The notes: generated by a model not told the origin, from the letters alone. A stretch of 47,035 nucleotides of DNA from Pseudomonas brassicae (GCF_010671725.1 NZ_JAAHBU010000028.1:1-47035), one strand, 5' to 3'; positions 21,101 through 29,232 are shown, counted from the first letter of the stretch. A program made the numbers and translations.

Positions 21101-21222
21101 CCGGTGTGCTTGCGGATGATATCGCCTGCTGCTGCCTTGGCCGTTGCATACAGGTCGGGGAAGGTCTTGACCCATTGCCTGGCCACGCGGGTCAGGCGTT
21201 GTTGTTCGCTGATAAGGGGCAT
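18139..21222 (-). CDS. Putative toxin: DUF6543-like N-terminus and TcdA/TcdB-type glycosyltransferase
   Basis: This 1027-residue protein looks like a large cytotoxic glycosyltransferase. The N-terminal ~350 residues match the DUF6543/dermonecrotic-toxin-like pattern (TGRQLDPDTLW, then LQSLTFVELMLQRF). Residues about 365-425 hold two hydrophobic segments (SWPLALAVIGAGVTNVVL and AIIVAFSLPFAF) that could insert in a membrane. From about 736 the sequence KLHSIWIG opens a GT-A domain with SAVDILR (Asp840, Arg843) and GGIYMDVDD (Asp856, Asp858). The 16-residue step from Asp840 to Asp856 is the same as D270 to D286 in TcdB, so UDP-sugar and Mn2+ binding is likely. No classical signal peptide and no neighbouring immunity gene are seen. 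The target is unknown. The start is supported by AGGAC upstream. Confidence 0.82.
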   Translation of the reverse strand: MPLISEQQRLTRVARQWVKTFPDLYATAKAAAGDIIRKHTGRQLDPDTLWWHRFDSAVSSPYSYTGWEHRGPPLQSLTFVELMLQRFAVSDQDSLDNLQVMGGFYTDGPNHGLFDQHNEVRMLAADVARDFWAIDFATRYTDTLRAFWQHQGDDFIRLGRARLLAEVRKARAARQLSADDLQMIEQGLAGRLNGPLTVAALGLPSPAQGQVALYTFNLGTFSAQDVLRLSNAHGRQVLYLPGETPSLQAFDDITMLYRWVRQQLADKTSRQAMLKHFTAFAKLERYQLDALAALFDQVSDDPNTQHLGLLLQYTEHIEGDGFYYLRDKAKAQMEHQAQVLLESNAHLRAQLWIGYLGAFIKLASPAAPLSWPLALAVIGAGVTNVVLNSREAMHATTAQKRREAIINAVESAIIVAFSLPFAFSSEAGELEALPGPPLERDLELAPLGAAEGADTAPLADATPMLRAGERFNRLGMIERSDYHRLYVVREIARTENPARSLHDGFAPTRTFSWARKMMPGRMLRAFASRDGARAFAQAQFAGPYAAYEIDAEGLSVASLRHNLQYNTRFTLSREGMPEDFLMQHLRGQATLEDIGAGAWLYDEVHVPLDDLDTTQARLLSMSEFEPVEPGPSTGNTGVLRGVQVREPFGSHPVRTYMIDAEGYSQQVRYDIDTDSWRNSDGEAFRVGPDGKTFLRLDARNPVPKPSVQDMERALGEMGLHARMPLQLAALDRTGALAIPRKLHSIWIGRHMPARFIRRVINNATMAADGSDPFATHLYLSISDAQELERTLARLAGRPSCLHVHLLEDAPFFSQFKAGPFYNQFRAASLGDGHNYASAVDILRYQLLRFEGGIYMDVDDFVRTPIGDSPGMGDVQLHARPGELLLNNLVHHQRLGMLADFNNSNFGSLPDNPLLDRISEESLRRFMANRDLYRARPYDYLNTEEEMSQYGRRIYHVTGPGVFNDVIERELPALRQYRALGRLARGELYFSEQALLQLRFMLKDGARSYSPLQALLGIGSTGSWLHTR

Positions 21223-21293
21223 CGCAGTAGGTCCTGGCTGAAAAAAGTCCAGCCTGCGATAACCCCTGCGGTGCGCGGCGTTAGATAGTTAGT

Positions 21294-21320
21294 CGCCCTC
21301 CGGCGTTGCACAGGAGGGCG
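21294..21320 (-). terminator. Hairpin downstream of ndh
   Basis: The arms CGCCCTCC (21294-21301) and GGAGGGCG (21313-21320) are perfectly complementary. They begin 14 bases past the ndh stop on the minus strand. There is no T run, so it may stabilise the 3' end or act as a weak terminator. Confidence 0.5.
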
Positions 21321-21333
21321 AGGGGCCAGCCGA

Positions 21334-22627
21334 TCAGTGCAGCTTCAGGCGCGGCTCGGTACCGCGCCCGATGCGGCTGCCCAGCATCAGCATCAGCGTG
21401 CGGAAGGTGCCGTACAGCGCCATCTGGTGCATGCGGTACAGCGACACGTAGAACATCCGCGCCAGCCAGCCTTCGAGCATCACGCTGCCGGTAAGGTTAC
21501 CCATCAGGTTGCCCACTGCCGAGAAGCGCGACAGCGACACCAGCGAGCCGTAGTCACGGTACGCGTAGGTTGGCAACGGCTTGCCTTCCAGGCGTGCCTT
21601 CAAGCCCTTGGCCAACAGCGATGCCTGCTGGTGAGCGGCCTGCGCGCGTGGCGGCACATTGCGCTCGCTGCCCGGCTGCGGGCAGGCGGCGCAGTCGCCA
21701 AAGGCGAAGATGTCGTCATCCAGGGTGGTCTGCAAGGTCGGGCGTACCAGCAGTTGGTTGATGCGGTTGGTTTCCAGGCCGTCGATGTCCTTGAGGAAAC
21801 CCGGCGCACGAATGCCGGCCGCCCACACCTTCAGGCTGGCGTGGATCACCTCGCCGTTGGCGGTCTTGAGCGAGTCTGCATTCACTTCGCTGACCGATGC
21901 GTTGGTCAGCACGGTCACGCCCAGCTTCTCCAGGGTCTTGTGCACCGGCACACTGATGCGTTCGGGCAGGGCAGGCAACACGCGTGGCCCGGCTTCGATC
22001 AGGGTGATCTGCATGTCCTTGGGCTGGATGCGGTCCAGGCCGTACGCCGCCAGTTCGTGGGCCGCGTGGTGCAGCTCGGCTGCCAGTTCCACACCCGTGC
22101 GCCGGCGCGACGATGGCCACGCTGATCTTTTCGCTGGCCAGGTCGCCTGCATGGGCGCGCAGGTAATGGTTGAGCAGTTGCTGGTGGAAGCGTTCGGCCT
22201 GCTTGCGGGTGTCGAGGAACAGGCAGTGCTGCGCCGCGCCCAGGGTGCCAAAGTCGTTGGTGTTGCTGCCTACGGCGATCACCAGCGTGTCATACGCCAG
22301 GGTGCGCGCCGGCAACAGCTCGCGGCCGTCTTCATCCAGGGTGGCGGCCAGCTGGATCTGCTTGGTCGCCCGCTCCAGGCCGCTCATGCGCCCCAGCTGG
22401 AACTGGAAGTGGTTCCACTTGGCCTGCGCGACGTAGTTGAGCTCGTCTTCGGAGGTGTTCAACGAACCGGCCGCCACTTCGTGCAGCAGTGGCTTCCAGA
22501 TGTGCGTCAGGTTGGCGTCGACCAGGGTAATGGCTGCGGTGCCCCGCTTGCCCAGGGTTTTACCCAGGCGGGTCGCCAGTTCCAGGCCGCCGGCGCCGCC
22601 GCCGACAATCACGATACGGTGAGTCAT
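21334..22627 (-). CDS. ndh: Type II NADH dehydrogenase, two-base frameshift
   Basis: Ndh is a membrane-associated, non-proton-pumping flavoenzyme that passes electrons from NADH to quinone. With two bases restored it has 431 residues. The N-terminal FAD motif is IVIVGGGAGGLELATRLG, the NADH motif is AIVGAGATGVELAAELHH, and the AFGDCAACP motif precedes the C-terminal membrane-binding region (LARMFYVSLYRMHQMALYG). Within the NADH-binding motif one G is missing near 22108 and one C near 22098 (read on the minus strand, GTCGGCGCCGGCGCCACG appears as GTCGCGCCGGCGCACG). Both losses are homopolymer shortenings, so a sequence error is likely. The neighbour upstream is DUF3094. Confidence 0.93.
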
Positions 22628-22717
22628 GGGGATATCTCATAAGGTTTACGGAATTCGGGGTCGGGGCCTGAGTGGCCGGCCGCGCACAGCGGACGGTGAG
22701 GGCGAGCGCAAGGCAGC

Positions 22718-22891
22718 TCATAGCACCAGGTAACTCAGGAGGCGGCTCAACAGGCCAAGGCTGATGGTCACGGCGACCACCAGCACAAGGAGCAGCCACG
22801 GCCGGAAAGGCTTGCGCTCGACTTGGTGTTGGGGGGCACGCAGGTATTCATCGACTCGTCGCTGGTCTTCGGGATTCAGGCGGCTGGTCAT
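22718..22891 (-). CDS. DUF3094 family small membrane protein
   Basis: This 57-residue protein matches the uncharacterised DUF3094 family of gammaproteobacteria. It has the N-terminal MTSRLNPEDQRRVDEYL helix and one C-terminal membrane segment (WLLLVLVVAVTISLGLLSRL). The ATG at 22891 gives the family N-terminus, and an in-frame start at 22915 adds only eight residues. It precedes ndh by 90 bases on the same strand and may be co-transcribed with it. A perfect palindrome lies 40-57 bases upstream. Its function is unknown. Confidence 0.85.
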   Translation of the reverse strand: MTSRLNPEDQRRVDEYLRAPQHQVERKPFRPWLLLVLVVAVTISLGLLSRLLSYLVL

Positions 22892-22930
22892 GGAGGCCTC
22901 GTCAGGTAGACGCATGTGACTGCGGGAACG

Positions 22931-22948
22931 CTACAGTGTTCACTGTAG
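22931..22948. promoter_or_regulatory. Perfect 18-base palindrome upstream of DUF3094-ndh
   Basis: CTACAGTG TT CACTGTAG is a perfect inverted repeat, 40 bases before the DUF3094 start codon on the minus strand and 112 bases after the DUF1780 stop. It has no T run, so it looks more like a protein-binding site than a terminator. The cognate regulator is unknown. Confidence 0.5.
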
Positions 22949-23059
22949 TCGGTCGCACGGGCTTGCCTGGTGGGCACGAAGCGGTGGTGCCAGCGAATGA
23001 TTGCGCTTTGTATCACCAGCGTCGGAATTTATCCATCCTGCTTTTGCAGGGGCTTTGCC

Positions 23060-23689
23060 TCACAGGCTGATGCCCACGTCGAAAACGATGCTGCGGCCCA
23101 GGTTGGCGCGCAGGAAATCCGGCGCATCGGGGTGCGCGAACAGCACCCGGGCGAAGGTCGGGCCCACCAGCGACAGCGAGCGCCAGCCCTGGCGCAGGTA
23201 CTCGGTGGGCGGCGGGAAATGGCTGTTGAGGTCGAGCACTTCGCGCTTGAGGCTGGCGAAGGCAATGATGTCCAGTTCGCTCAGGTCCAGGTTGCGTTCG
23301 CGGTAGTTGTGCGATTTTTTGCGCAGGGTCGGCGCCAGGCGTTGCAGCAGCTCCTGCGCGCTGATGCGCCGGGGGCGGGCCTCGCGGCGTACCAGTTGGG
23401 CGAGGGAAAACGCACTGCGACGGCGTTGCAGCTCTTCACGCCATTCGTCGTTGAGACGGCGACCTTCGTCGAGCACAAAGAACACTTCGAAGGCCGCATC
23501 GCGAAACAGCACGTCGGGCGGCTCCTGGCCGGCTGCGGTGAAGTCTTCGCTGCGGTAGGGGATGTTCAGCCCTTGCAGCAGGCGCTGGCACACCCAACGC
23601 TCACGCTCCCATTTGCGGGCATTGGAGAGGAACGCATTGGCTTGTTCGGCCTGAATGGTAAGCAGGCGAAGGTAGTCTGAGTCATCCAT
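23060..23689 (-). CDS. DUF1780 domain protein
   Basis: This 209-residue soluble protein matches the DUF1780 family, found mainly in Pseudomonas and of unknown function. It begins MDDSDYLRLLTIQAEQANAF and contains EPPDVLFRDAAFEVFFVLDEG. The latter has an Asp and Glu at a spacing that loosely recalls PD-(D/E)xK nucleases, but no following Lys is present, so I do not assign nuclease activity. The ATG at 23689 gives the conserved N-terminus, and the in-frame start at 23710 adds seven residues. No signal peptide or membrane segment is seen. Confidence 0.8.
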   Translation of the reverse strand: MDDSDYLRLLTIQAEQANAFLSNARKWERERWVCQRLLQGLNIPYRSEDFTAAGQEPPDVLFRDAAFEVFFVLDEGRRLNDEWREELQRRRSAFSLAQLVRREARPRRISAQELLQRLAPTLRKKSHNYRERNLDLSELDIIAFASLKREVLDLNSHFPPPTEYLRQGWRSLSLVGPTFARVLFAHPDAPDFLRANLGRSIVFDVGISL

Positions 23690-23956
23690 GGGAACAAGCT
23701 TAGCGCCCAAATCATGACAATGCCGAATTCCTCATGGGCGATCTTTCAACGCTATGTGGCTGAAAGATATGCCCTGGAATGGCCATGCCGGCTGAACGGT
23801 CGCTGGTGGTCGAAGGCGCCAGTTTCCAGAGCCAGCCCGCGCCCCGCGACGACGAATAGCCGTCTATCACCATGACCGAGGCCAGCTGAACCGGTCGTAT
23901 CGGCGTGTAGAATGTTTGCCAGGGTATGGCGCATGGCACAAAAGGGGTACAAGCCG

Positions 23957-24646
23957 GTGATTGGCGCGCAAGTGTTATCGGATCAGAGCATGCTGTTCGG
24001 CTGGCTGGGCTACGTACCGCTGCTGCTGTGGGCAGTGTGGCGCACTTCGTGGGTCGAGCTGTTTGCCGACCGGCGGCGCCAGCACCTGCTGTTCGGCACC
24101 ATGTTCGCGCTGTTTGCACTGTGGCTGGTGCGACGCGACTTCGATACCGGGGTGTCGTATCACTTCATCGGCATGACCGCCGTGACCCTGCTGCTGGATT
24201 GGCCGCTGGCGATCGTTGCCGCACTGATTGCACAGGTGGGGCTGGTGGCGCTGGGCCGTCAGGACCTGGCGGCAATGGGCGTCAACGGCCTGCTGTTGAT
24301 CGGCTTGCCAGTGCTGGTGACGGAGGTGTGCGCCATGCTGGTGGAGCGCGCGCAGCCCAGGAACCTGTTCGTGTACATCTTCTGCTCGGGTTTTTTTGCC
24401 GCCGCGTTGTCGGCACTGCTGTGCCTGCTGGCGAGCCTGGGCGTGCTGTGGCTGGACGGGCGCTTCGTGATGCCCGAGTGGCTGTCGGACTTTATCGGCT
24501 ACCTGTGGCTGATCATCTTTCCCGAAGCCTTCATCAACGGCATGGTGGTCAGCGCGCTGGTGGTGTTCTGCCCCGAGTGGCTCGAAACCTTCAACCGGAC
24601 CCGCTACCTGCAGGCCCCGTGGAAGGATGACGACCCGCGCGCCTAG
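23957..24646 (+). CDS. CbiM-like energy-coupling factor permease
   Basis: This very hydrophobic protein of about 229 residues has six or seven membrane segments and resembles CbiM-type S/permease components of energy-coupling-factor transporters. The family features are [20 protein letters not shown] and the C-terminal [25 protein letters not shown]. No ATPase or EcfT partner is adjacent, so the substrate (Co or Ni for classical CbiM) is unproven. The GTG at 23957 has an AAAGGGG site nine bases upstream. The ATG codons at 23912 and 23933 are in frame but lack such a site. It converges on yacG with a 4-base overlap. No frameshift is seen. Confidence 0.7.
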   Translation: MIGAQVLSDQSMLFGWLGYVPLLLWAVWRTSWVELFADRRRQHLLFGTMFALFALWLVRRDFDTGVSYHFIGMTAVTLLLDWPLAIVAALIAQVGLVALGRQDLAAMGVNGLLLIGLPVLVTEVCAMLVERAQPRNLFVYIFCSGFFAAALSALLCLLASLGVLWLDGRFVMPEWLSDFIGYLWLIIFPEAFINGMVVSALVVFCPEWLETFNRTRYLQAPWKDDDPRA

Positions 24647-24845
24647 TGCTGGTGCGGGTTGATGTCACCGGAGAACAGCTCGTCTTCGGCGTCTGGCGCC
24701 ACCGGGATCTTGTGCTCTTCAGCGGCCCAGGCGCCCAGGTCGATCAGCTTGCAGCGGTCGGAGCAAAAGGGTCGGTAGGTGTTGGCCGCGCTCCACTCAA
24801 CAGGGGCGCCACAGGTCGGCAGTCTACGGTCAGGGGTTGGCTCAT
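24643..24845 (-). CDS. yacG: DNA gyrase inhibitor YacG, frameshift
   Basis: YacG is a small zinc protein that binds the GyrB C-terminus and blocks DNA binding by gyrase. With one base restored it has 67 residues: [18 protein letters not shown] at the N-terminus and [14 protein letters not shown], giving the CxxC...CxxxC zinc site. One C is missing near 24820 (TGCCCGACC reads TGCCGACC), which disrupts the first cysteine pair. It is probably a sequence error because the downstream protein is perfectly conserved. The ATG at 24845 overlaps the coaE stop by 4 bases, the usual pilD-coaE-yacG order. Confidence 0.9.
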
Positions 24846-25465
24846 GCTTGGCCTCCACGCAAAGTCAGGTAAAAGTGATGCAGGCGATCGACCTCCGCGT
24901 GCAGCCAGGCCAGGTCGCGGTCATTGACCAGCACGTCGTGCGCGTGGCGCAGGCGCTCTTCGCGGCTGGTCTGCGCCTGGAGAATGGCCTGCACCTGTGC
25001 GGCATTGGTCTGGTCGCGCTGCAGGGTCCGTTCGATCTGCAAGGCTTGCGGCGCATCGATCACCAACAGGCGCTGGCAACGCTTGTATTGCCCCGACTCG
25101 ACCATCAGCGGTGAAACGAACACCGCATACGGCGACTCGGCCTTGGCCAGGTAGCTGAAAATCTCCTGGCCGATCAGCGGGTGCAACAGGGCCTCGACCC
25201 AGCGGCGTTGTGCCGGGTCACTGAAGATCAGCTGGCGCAGGGCGGCACGGTCCAGTTGGCCGTCGCTTTGCAGCACGCCGGGGCCGAAGCGCTCGACAAT
25301 GCTGGCCAGCGCCGGCCGGCCCGGTTCGACCACCCAGCGTGCCGCCTGGTCGGCGTCCACCAGGTGCACGCCCAGCTCGATGAAGCGTTGCGCGGCAGCG
25401 CTCTTGCCACTGCCGATGCCACCGGTGAGGCCGAGAATCCAGGGGGTGAAGGCGGGAGTGGTCAT
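24842..25465 (-). CDS. coaE: Dephospho-CoA kinase
   Basis: CoaE phosphorylates the 3'-hydroxyl of dephospho-CoA, the last step of coenzyme A synthesis. The 207-residue protein has a P-loop GGIGSGKS (residues 15-22), the [13 protein letters not shown] substrate-binding region, [12 protein letters not shown] and the [12 protein letters not shown] motif near the C-terminus. The start at 25465 overlaps the pilD stop (ATGA), and the longer upstream open frame is a pilD shadow. No damage is visible. It sits between pilD and yacG as in other pseudomonads. Confidence 0.96.
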   Translation of the reverse strand: MTTPAFTPWILGLTGGIGSGKSAAAQRFIELGVHLVDADQAARWVVEPGRPALASIVERFGPGVLQSDGQLDRAALRQLIFSDPAQRRWVEALLHPLIGQEIFSYLAKAESPYAVFVSPLMVESGQYKRCQRLLVIDAPQALQIERTLQRDQTNAAQVQAILQAQTSREERLRHAHDVLVNDRDLAWLHAEVDRLHHFYLTLRGGQA

Positions 25466-26331
25466 TGCAGTCCGGCAAATTGCAGATAGGAAGTGGTTAT
25501 TTGACCACCCCAGAGCAGTGCGATCCAGCCCGCAATGGCCAGATAGGGACCAAAGGGTATCGGCGTACTGGTTTGCTGGCCGCGCAGGCGCAGCAGCACC
25601 AGGCCGAGCAGGGCGCCCACCAGCGAGGCCAGCATCAGCGTCAGCGGCAGCACCTGCCAGCCGCCCCAGGCCCCGAGCATCGCCAGTAACTTGAAGTCGC
25701 CATAGCCCATGCCTTCCTTGCCGGTGATCAACTTGAACACCCAGTACACCGTCCACAGGCTCAGGTAGCCGGCAACCGCACCCCACAGCGCCTGGTCCAG
25801 TGGCACGAACAGCTCGAAGGCATTGAGCACCAGCCCCAGCCACAGCAGCGGTAGCACCAGCACATCGGGCAGCAATTGATGCTGGATATCGATCAGGCTC
25901 ATGGCCAGCAGCCCCCAGCTCAACAGCATGAAGGCCGCCGCGTTTGCGCTGAAACCGAACTGCCAGGCGGCGAACAGGCTCAAGCCGGCGCTGGCCAGCT
26001 CCACCAGTGGGTAACGTGCGCTGATCGGTGCCTTGCAGGCCGAACAGCGCCCGCGCAGGCACAGGTAGCTGAGCACAGGGATGTTCTCCCAAGCGCGGAT
26101 ACGGTGCGCGCAATGCGGGCAATGCGAGTGCGGCAGCATCAGGTCGAAGCGTGGCTCGGGTGGGTCGGGCAGGGCCAGTACATCGCGGGCTTCGCTGCGC
26201 CATTGGCGTTCCAGCATCAGCGGCAGGCGGTGCACCACCACATTGATGAAACTGCCCACGATCAGGCCCAGCAGCAGGGCAACACTCAGGTAGGCCAGCG
26301 GGTGGCTGGCCAGGGTTTCGAACACGTCCAT
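25462..26331 (-). CDS. pilD: Prepilin peptidase / N-methyltransferase PilD
   Basis: PilD is an inner-membrane aspartyl protease that cleaves the leaders of type IV pilins and type II secretion pseudopilins and methylates the new N-terminus. The 289-residue protein has eight hydrophobic segments. The cytoplasmic loop carries CPHC and CSAC, the zinc or structural cysteines. The catalytic aspartates are in [12 protein letters not shown] and [16 protein letters not shown]. The ATG at 26331 lies directly after the pilC stop. Substrates in this window would be pilA, fimT, pilV, pilW, pilX and pilE. Confidence 0.96.
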   Translation of the reverse strand: MDVFETLASHPLAYLSVALLLGLIVGSFINVVVHRLPLMLERQWRSEARDVLALPDPPEPRFDLMLPHSHCPHCAHRIRAWENIPVLSYLCLRGRCSACKAPISARYPLVELASAGLSLFAAWQFGFSANAAAFMLLSWGLLAMSLIDIQHQLLPDVLVLPLLWLGLVLNAFELFVPLDQALWGAVAGYLSLWTVYWVFKLITGKEGMGYGDFKLLAMLGAWGGWQVLPLTLMLASLVGALLGLVLLRLRGQQTSTPIPFGPYLAIAGWIALLWGGQITTSYLQFAGLQ

Positions 26332-26333
26332 AT

Positions 26334-27542
26334 TCAGATCACATCGCCCAGCTGGAAGATCGGCAGGTACATGGCGACCACCAGGCTTCCCACCACCAGC
26401 CCAAGCACCAGCACGATCACCGGTTCCAGCAAGCTGGCCAGGGTGTCGAGCAGGTGGTCGATAGCGGTTTCGTGGTAGCTGGCGATCCTCTCGAGCATAT
26501 CGTCGAGCGTGCCGGATGTCTCGCCAATGGCGCACATCTGCACGCACAGCACGGGAAACAACTGGTTGCTGCGCAGCGCGCTGCTCAGCGACAGGCCGCT
26601 ACCGATGTCGTGGCGCAGGCGCAGCACGGCCTGCTCGTACAGCGCATTGCCGCAGGCAGCGGCCACCGGGCCCAGCGCTTCGGTGAGTGGTACGCCGGCG
26701 CTGAACGAGGTAGCCAGCGTGCGCGCAAAGCGCGCCAGCGCGGCGTGCTGCATCAGCGGCCCGGCAATCGGCAGTTGCAGCCCCGTGCGCAGTGCCCACA
26801 GGCGCACGGCGGGCTGGCGCTGGTAAAGGTGCCGCATGCCAATGCCCAGGCCCAGCGCGCCGCCGAGCAACAACAGCAGGTGCTGCCCAAGCCAGTCGGC
26901 CAATTGGATGACCAGCAGGGTAAACCCCGGCAGTTGCGCGCCGAAGCCCGCGAACATCACCTGAAACTGCGGCACCACCTTGAGCAGCAACAGGCACGCC
27001 ACGCCCAGCCCCACCAGCAGCACCAGGGCGGGGTAGATCATGGCTTTTTTCAGGCGTGCGCGCAGGGCCTGACGCTTTTCCTGCAGGGTTGCCAACTGAT
27101 CGAGCAGGCAGTCCAGGCGCCCGGACTGTTCGCCCACCGCCACCAGGTTGCAGTACAGCGGGTCGAAATGGCGCGGGTGCTTGCGCAGCGCATCGGCCAG
27201 ACCGCAGCCGGCGGCGATATCCGTCTTGAGGGCGGCGAGCAGGCTGCGCAGCTGTGGGTGCTTGCAGCCCTCGGCAATGATATCCAGCCCTTGCAGCAGC
27301 GGTATCCCGGCCTTGAACAGCGTGGCCAGTTGGCGGCTGAACTGCGCAAGGTCGCGTGTACCCAGCGTGGCGGGCAGGCGCAGCGTAAAGGCGCGCTTGG
27401 TATGGACCTGGGTGGGCCGGATACCGCGGTTGCGCAGCAGCGCCTTGATCAGTGCGGGGCTTTGCCCGCTGCTGTGGCCGCTGACGTGGGTGCCGCTGCG
27501 GTCGATGCCGTGCCAGGCGTAAGTCCTTGTCTTGAGATTCAT
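26334..27542 (-). CDS. pilC: Type IV pilus inner-membrane platform protein PilC
   Basis: PilC is the GspF-family platform protein that the pilus motors act on. The 402-residue protein contains two GspF domains, each a cytoplasmic helical bundle ([38 protein letters not shown]) followed by membrane segments, and the family EQSGRL and [10 protein letters not shown] motifs. The ATG at 27542 gives [17 protein letters not shown], preceded by an AAGGA sequence; an in-frame ATG at 27572 is less likely. It is directly coupled to pilD. pilB, which normally lies between pilA and pilC, is missing here. Confidence 0.95.
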   Translation of the reverse strand: MNLKTRTYAWHGIDRSGTHVSGHSSGQSPALIKALLRNRGIRPTQVHTKRAFTLRLPATLGTRDLAQFSRQLATLFKAGIPLLQGLDIIAEGCKHPQLRSLLAALKTDIAAGCGLADALRKHPRHFDPLYCNLVAVGEQSGRLDCLLDQLATLQEKRQALRARLKKAMIYPALVLLVGLGVACLLLLKVVPQFQVMFAGFGAQLPGFTLLVIQLADWLGQHLLLLLGGALGLGIGMRHLYQRQPAVRLWALRTGLQLPIAGPLMQHAALARFARTLATSFSAGVPLTEALGPVAAACGNALYEQAVLRLRHDIGSGLSLSSALRSNQLFPVLCVQMCAIGETSGTLDDMLERIASYHETAIDHLLDTLASLLEPVIVLVLGLVVGSLVVAMYLPIFQLGDVI

Positions 27543-27761
27543 CGCTACATCCTTGTGGCGGAAGGTGGGCACAAACCCGGTAACAGCTTGAGGGTGGGTG
27601 CGGCGGGCACTGCGGCCCGGCGACCTCTAGAGTAGTCGAGCGCCTTGGTCGGATAAGCCGGCGCAGGGTGACAAAAGGTGTCTGTTCGGGCCTACTGGCG
27701 CGCTTGTCGGCGGGCGGGGCCCGGGCCGCGATTGTGAGTTTTTGTGAGAGGGGAAATGGCC

Positions 27762-28190
27762 ATGAAAGGGCAGCGCGGTATTACGTTGATCGAATTGATG
27801 ATCGTGGTGGCGATCATCGGCATCCTGGCGACCATTGCCATGCCGATGTACACCAACCACCAGGCGCGGGCCAAGGCCACGGCGGGGTTGGCGGAAGTCT
27901 CGGCGTTGAAGACCGCCTTTGAAGTGCGCATCAACCAGGGCGCGGACGTGGCTGATGTGGCGGTGCTGGGTGGGCAGGCGAGCACCGCCAATTGCACCTT
28001 GAGTGCCGCGGGCGTGGCGGCTACCGGCGTGGGCAGCATTGCCTGCGTATTGGTGGACGCGCCGGCCCCGGTGCTGGGCAAGGCCCTCACCTTGAACCGC
28101 TCGGCTACTGGCTGGGCCTGCAGCACCGACATCGAGGCCGACCTGGCCCCGGCCGGGTGCACCTCCACGCAGCCGGGCAGTGGGCAATAG
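27762..28190 (+). CDS. pilA: Type IV major pilin PilA
   Basis: PilA is the structural subunit of the pilus. The 142-residue prepilin has leader MKGQRG and the mature N-terminus [20 protein letters not shown] with Glu5, followed by [13 protein letters not shown]. The C-terminus contains a disulfide pair ([16 protein letters not shown]), giving a D-region loop of about a dozen residues. The mature residue 1 is Ile instead of the usual Phe. The ATG at 27762 lies nine bases from AGAGGGG, and the alternative ATG at 27756 is too close to it. It is divergent from pilC and followed by tRNA-Thr, an arrangement also known in P. aeruginosa. Confidence 0.93.
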   Translation: MKGQRGITLIELMIVVAIIGILATIAMPMYTNHQARAKATAGLAEVSALKTAFEVRINQGADVADVAVLGGQASTANCTLSAAGVAATGVGSIACVLVDAPAPVLGKALTLNRSATGWACSTDIEADLAPAGCTSTQPGSGQ

Positions 28191-28246
28191 CTGTTGATAA
28201 ACAGTGATTTGCGAAAGTGTGGCGGCAGTGGTAGCGTTGTCGCCAC

Positions 28247-28322
28247 GCCGGTGTAGCTCAGTCGGTAGAGCAGCGCACTCGTAACGCGAAGGTCGCAGGT
28301 TCGATTCCTGTCTCCGGCACCA
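28247..28322 (+). tRNA. tRNA-Thr (CGT)
   Basis: The 76-base cloverleaf has D-loop AGCTCAGTCGGTAGAGC, anticodon CGT in ACTCGTAAC, T-loop GGTTCGATTCC and encoded ACCA. Acceptor arms GCCGGTG and CTCCGGC pair except for a T-T mismatch at 6-67. It sits 56 bases after pilA and precedes the accessory region. Confidence 0.93.
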
Positions 28323-28327
28323 GAAAA

Positions 28328-28389
28328 GCGTTTCCAGACGTCCATACCCCTCTGGAAACGCCCCGCAAAGCCCGCCTAGTGCGGGTTTT
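28328..28389 (+). terminator. Two hairpins downstream of tRNA-Thr
   Basis: The first hairpin has arms GCGTTTCCAG (28328-28337) and CTGGAAACGC (28352-28361). The second has CCCGC (28371-28375) and GCGGG (28381-28385) followed by TTTT, and is the likely terminator for tRNA-Thr. Confidence 0.75.
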
Positions 28390-28451
28390 GTTGTTTCTGC
28401 CCCTACCATGCGCCACTGCCTGCCAAACGCCCGGAACACAGGCCGGCTCAC

Positions 28452-28685
28452 TCAGCTTTCGCCATCCCTCACCGTGACTCTAACCCCCGTAGCCACGATC
28501 TCGTACTCGGTTTCCGAAATCCTTTTCACGGCCCCCCCCGATCGCACCTCGAAGTGCTTTATCCCTTCATGCCGAACCATGCCGCCTGAAGAGCGTTCAA
28601 CGATCTCGTCCTGGTAGATGTTGATCACGTATTCCAGATTGTCCGTGCCAACGCCAACGATTTTTCCAACATATTTATCTGCCAT
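28452..28685 (-). CDS. Small hypothetical protein
   Basis: This 77-residue protein begins MADKYVGKIVGVGTDNLEYVINIYQ and is rich in beta-strand-forming residues, with three Arg/Lys-rich strands. No motif I recognise is present. The start at 28685 follows a clear AAGGAG site, and longer in-frame starts run into the ars promoter region and are rejected. It is convergent with tRNA-Thr and divergent from arsR, and shares the ars intergenic region. Its function is unknown. Confidence 0.65.
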   Translation of the reverse strand: MADKYVGKIVGVGTDNLEYVINIYQDEIVERSSGGMVRHEGIKHFEVRSGGAVKRISETEYEIVATGVRVTVRDGES

Positions 28686-28777
28686 GTCAGGACTCCTTGC
28701 TTGAGGCTTTAGCGTAGCTGGTCCCCAGCAGATGCCTCTCCACACCTTCCGCTGCATCAGGTTAATATCTGCTTTAC

Positions 28778-28805
28778 CATATATTCGAATAATCATATAT
28801 TCGAA
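28778..28805. promoter_or_regulatory. Candidate ArsR operator, paired 12-base repeats
   Basis: The 12-base sequence CATATATTCGAA occurs twice as a direct repeat (28778-28789 and 28794-28805) separated by TAAT. Each copy contains TTCGAA, so the pair also forms a partial palindrome. It lies 42 bases before the arsR start, where an ArsR-type repressor normally binds. Confidence 0.65.
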
Positions 28806-28846
28806 AACCCAGATATGAGCCACCCACACACTCCTGAGGAGGTCAC

Positions 28847-29203
28847 ATGCAGGCAACCCTCACACCCCCCGTCGTTTTCAAATGCCTGGCCGACGAAACC
28901 CGAGCCCGCATGACCCTGCTCATAGCCAGTAAAGGTGAGCTGTGCGTGTGTGAGCTCACCTGCGCGCTGGGCCTGAGCCAGCCGAAAATTTCCCGGCATT
29001 TGGCGCAACTGCGCGAAGCCGCAATCCTCATGGACCGGCGCCAGGGGCAATGGGTCTATTACCGCCTGAACCCGGCCCTGCCGGAATGGGTGCAGGTAAT
29101 GCTCAGGAGTGCGGTTGATTCGAACACCGAATGGTTGAGCCCCGATGCGCTGCGCCTCGCTGAAATGGGCGAGCGGTCACAGAGCCCCGCCGGCTGTGCT
29201 TGA
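28847..29203 (+). CDS. arsR: Arsenic-responsive repressor ArsR
   Basis: ArsR is a winged-helix repressor that releases ars operon DNA when As(III) binds. The 118-residue protein has the ELCVCEL metal-binding motif with Cys33 and Cys35, a helix-turn-helix around [17 protein letters not shown], and the wing [14 protein letters not shown] strong GAGGAGGT site precedes the ATG at 28847. It is the first gene of an arsRBC set and has a repeat pair upstream that could be its operator. Confidence 0.95.
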   Translation: MQATLTPPVVFKCLADETRARMTLLIASKGELCVCELTCALGLSQPKISRHLAQLREAAILMDRRQGQWVYYRLNPALPEWVQVMLRSAVDSNTEWLSPDALRLAEMGERSQSPAGCA

Positions 29204-29232
29204 CCTTTCCCTTCGCTGATCGAGTTGTTGTC

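Noticed and set aside
23720..23950. A cobalamin or metal riboswitch before the CbiM-like gene
   Set aside because: No B12 box or matching stem structure could be seen by eye.
27600..27760. A sigma-54 (-24/-12) promoter for pilA
   Set aside because: TGGCGCGCTTGTCGG was considered, but the GG-to-GC spacing does not fit. No other candidate was found.
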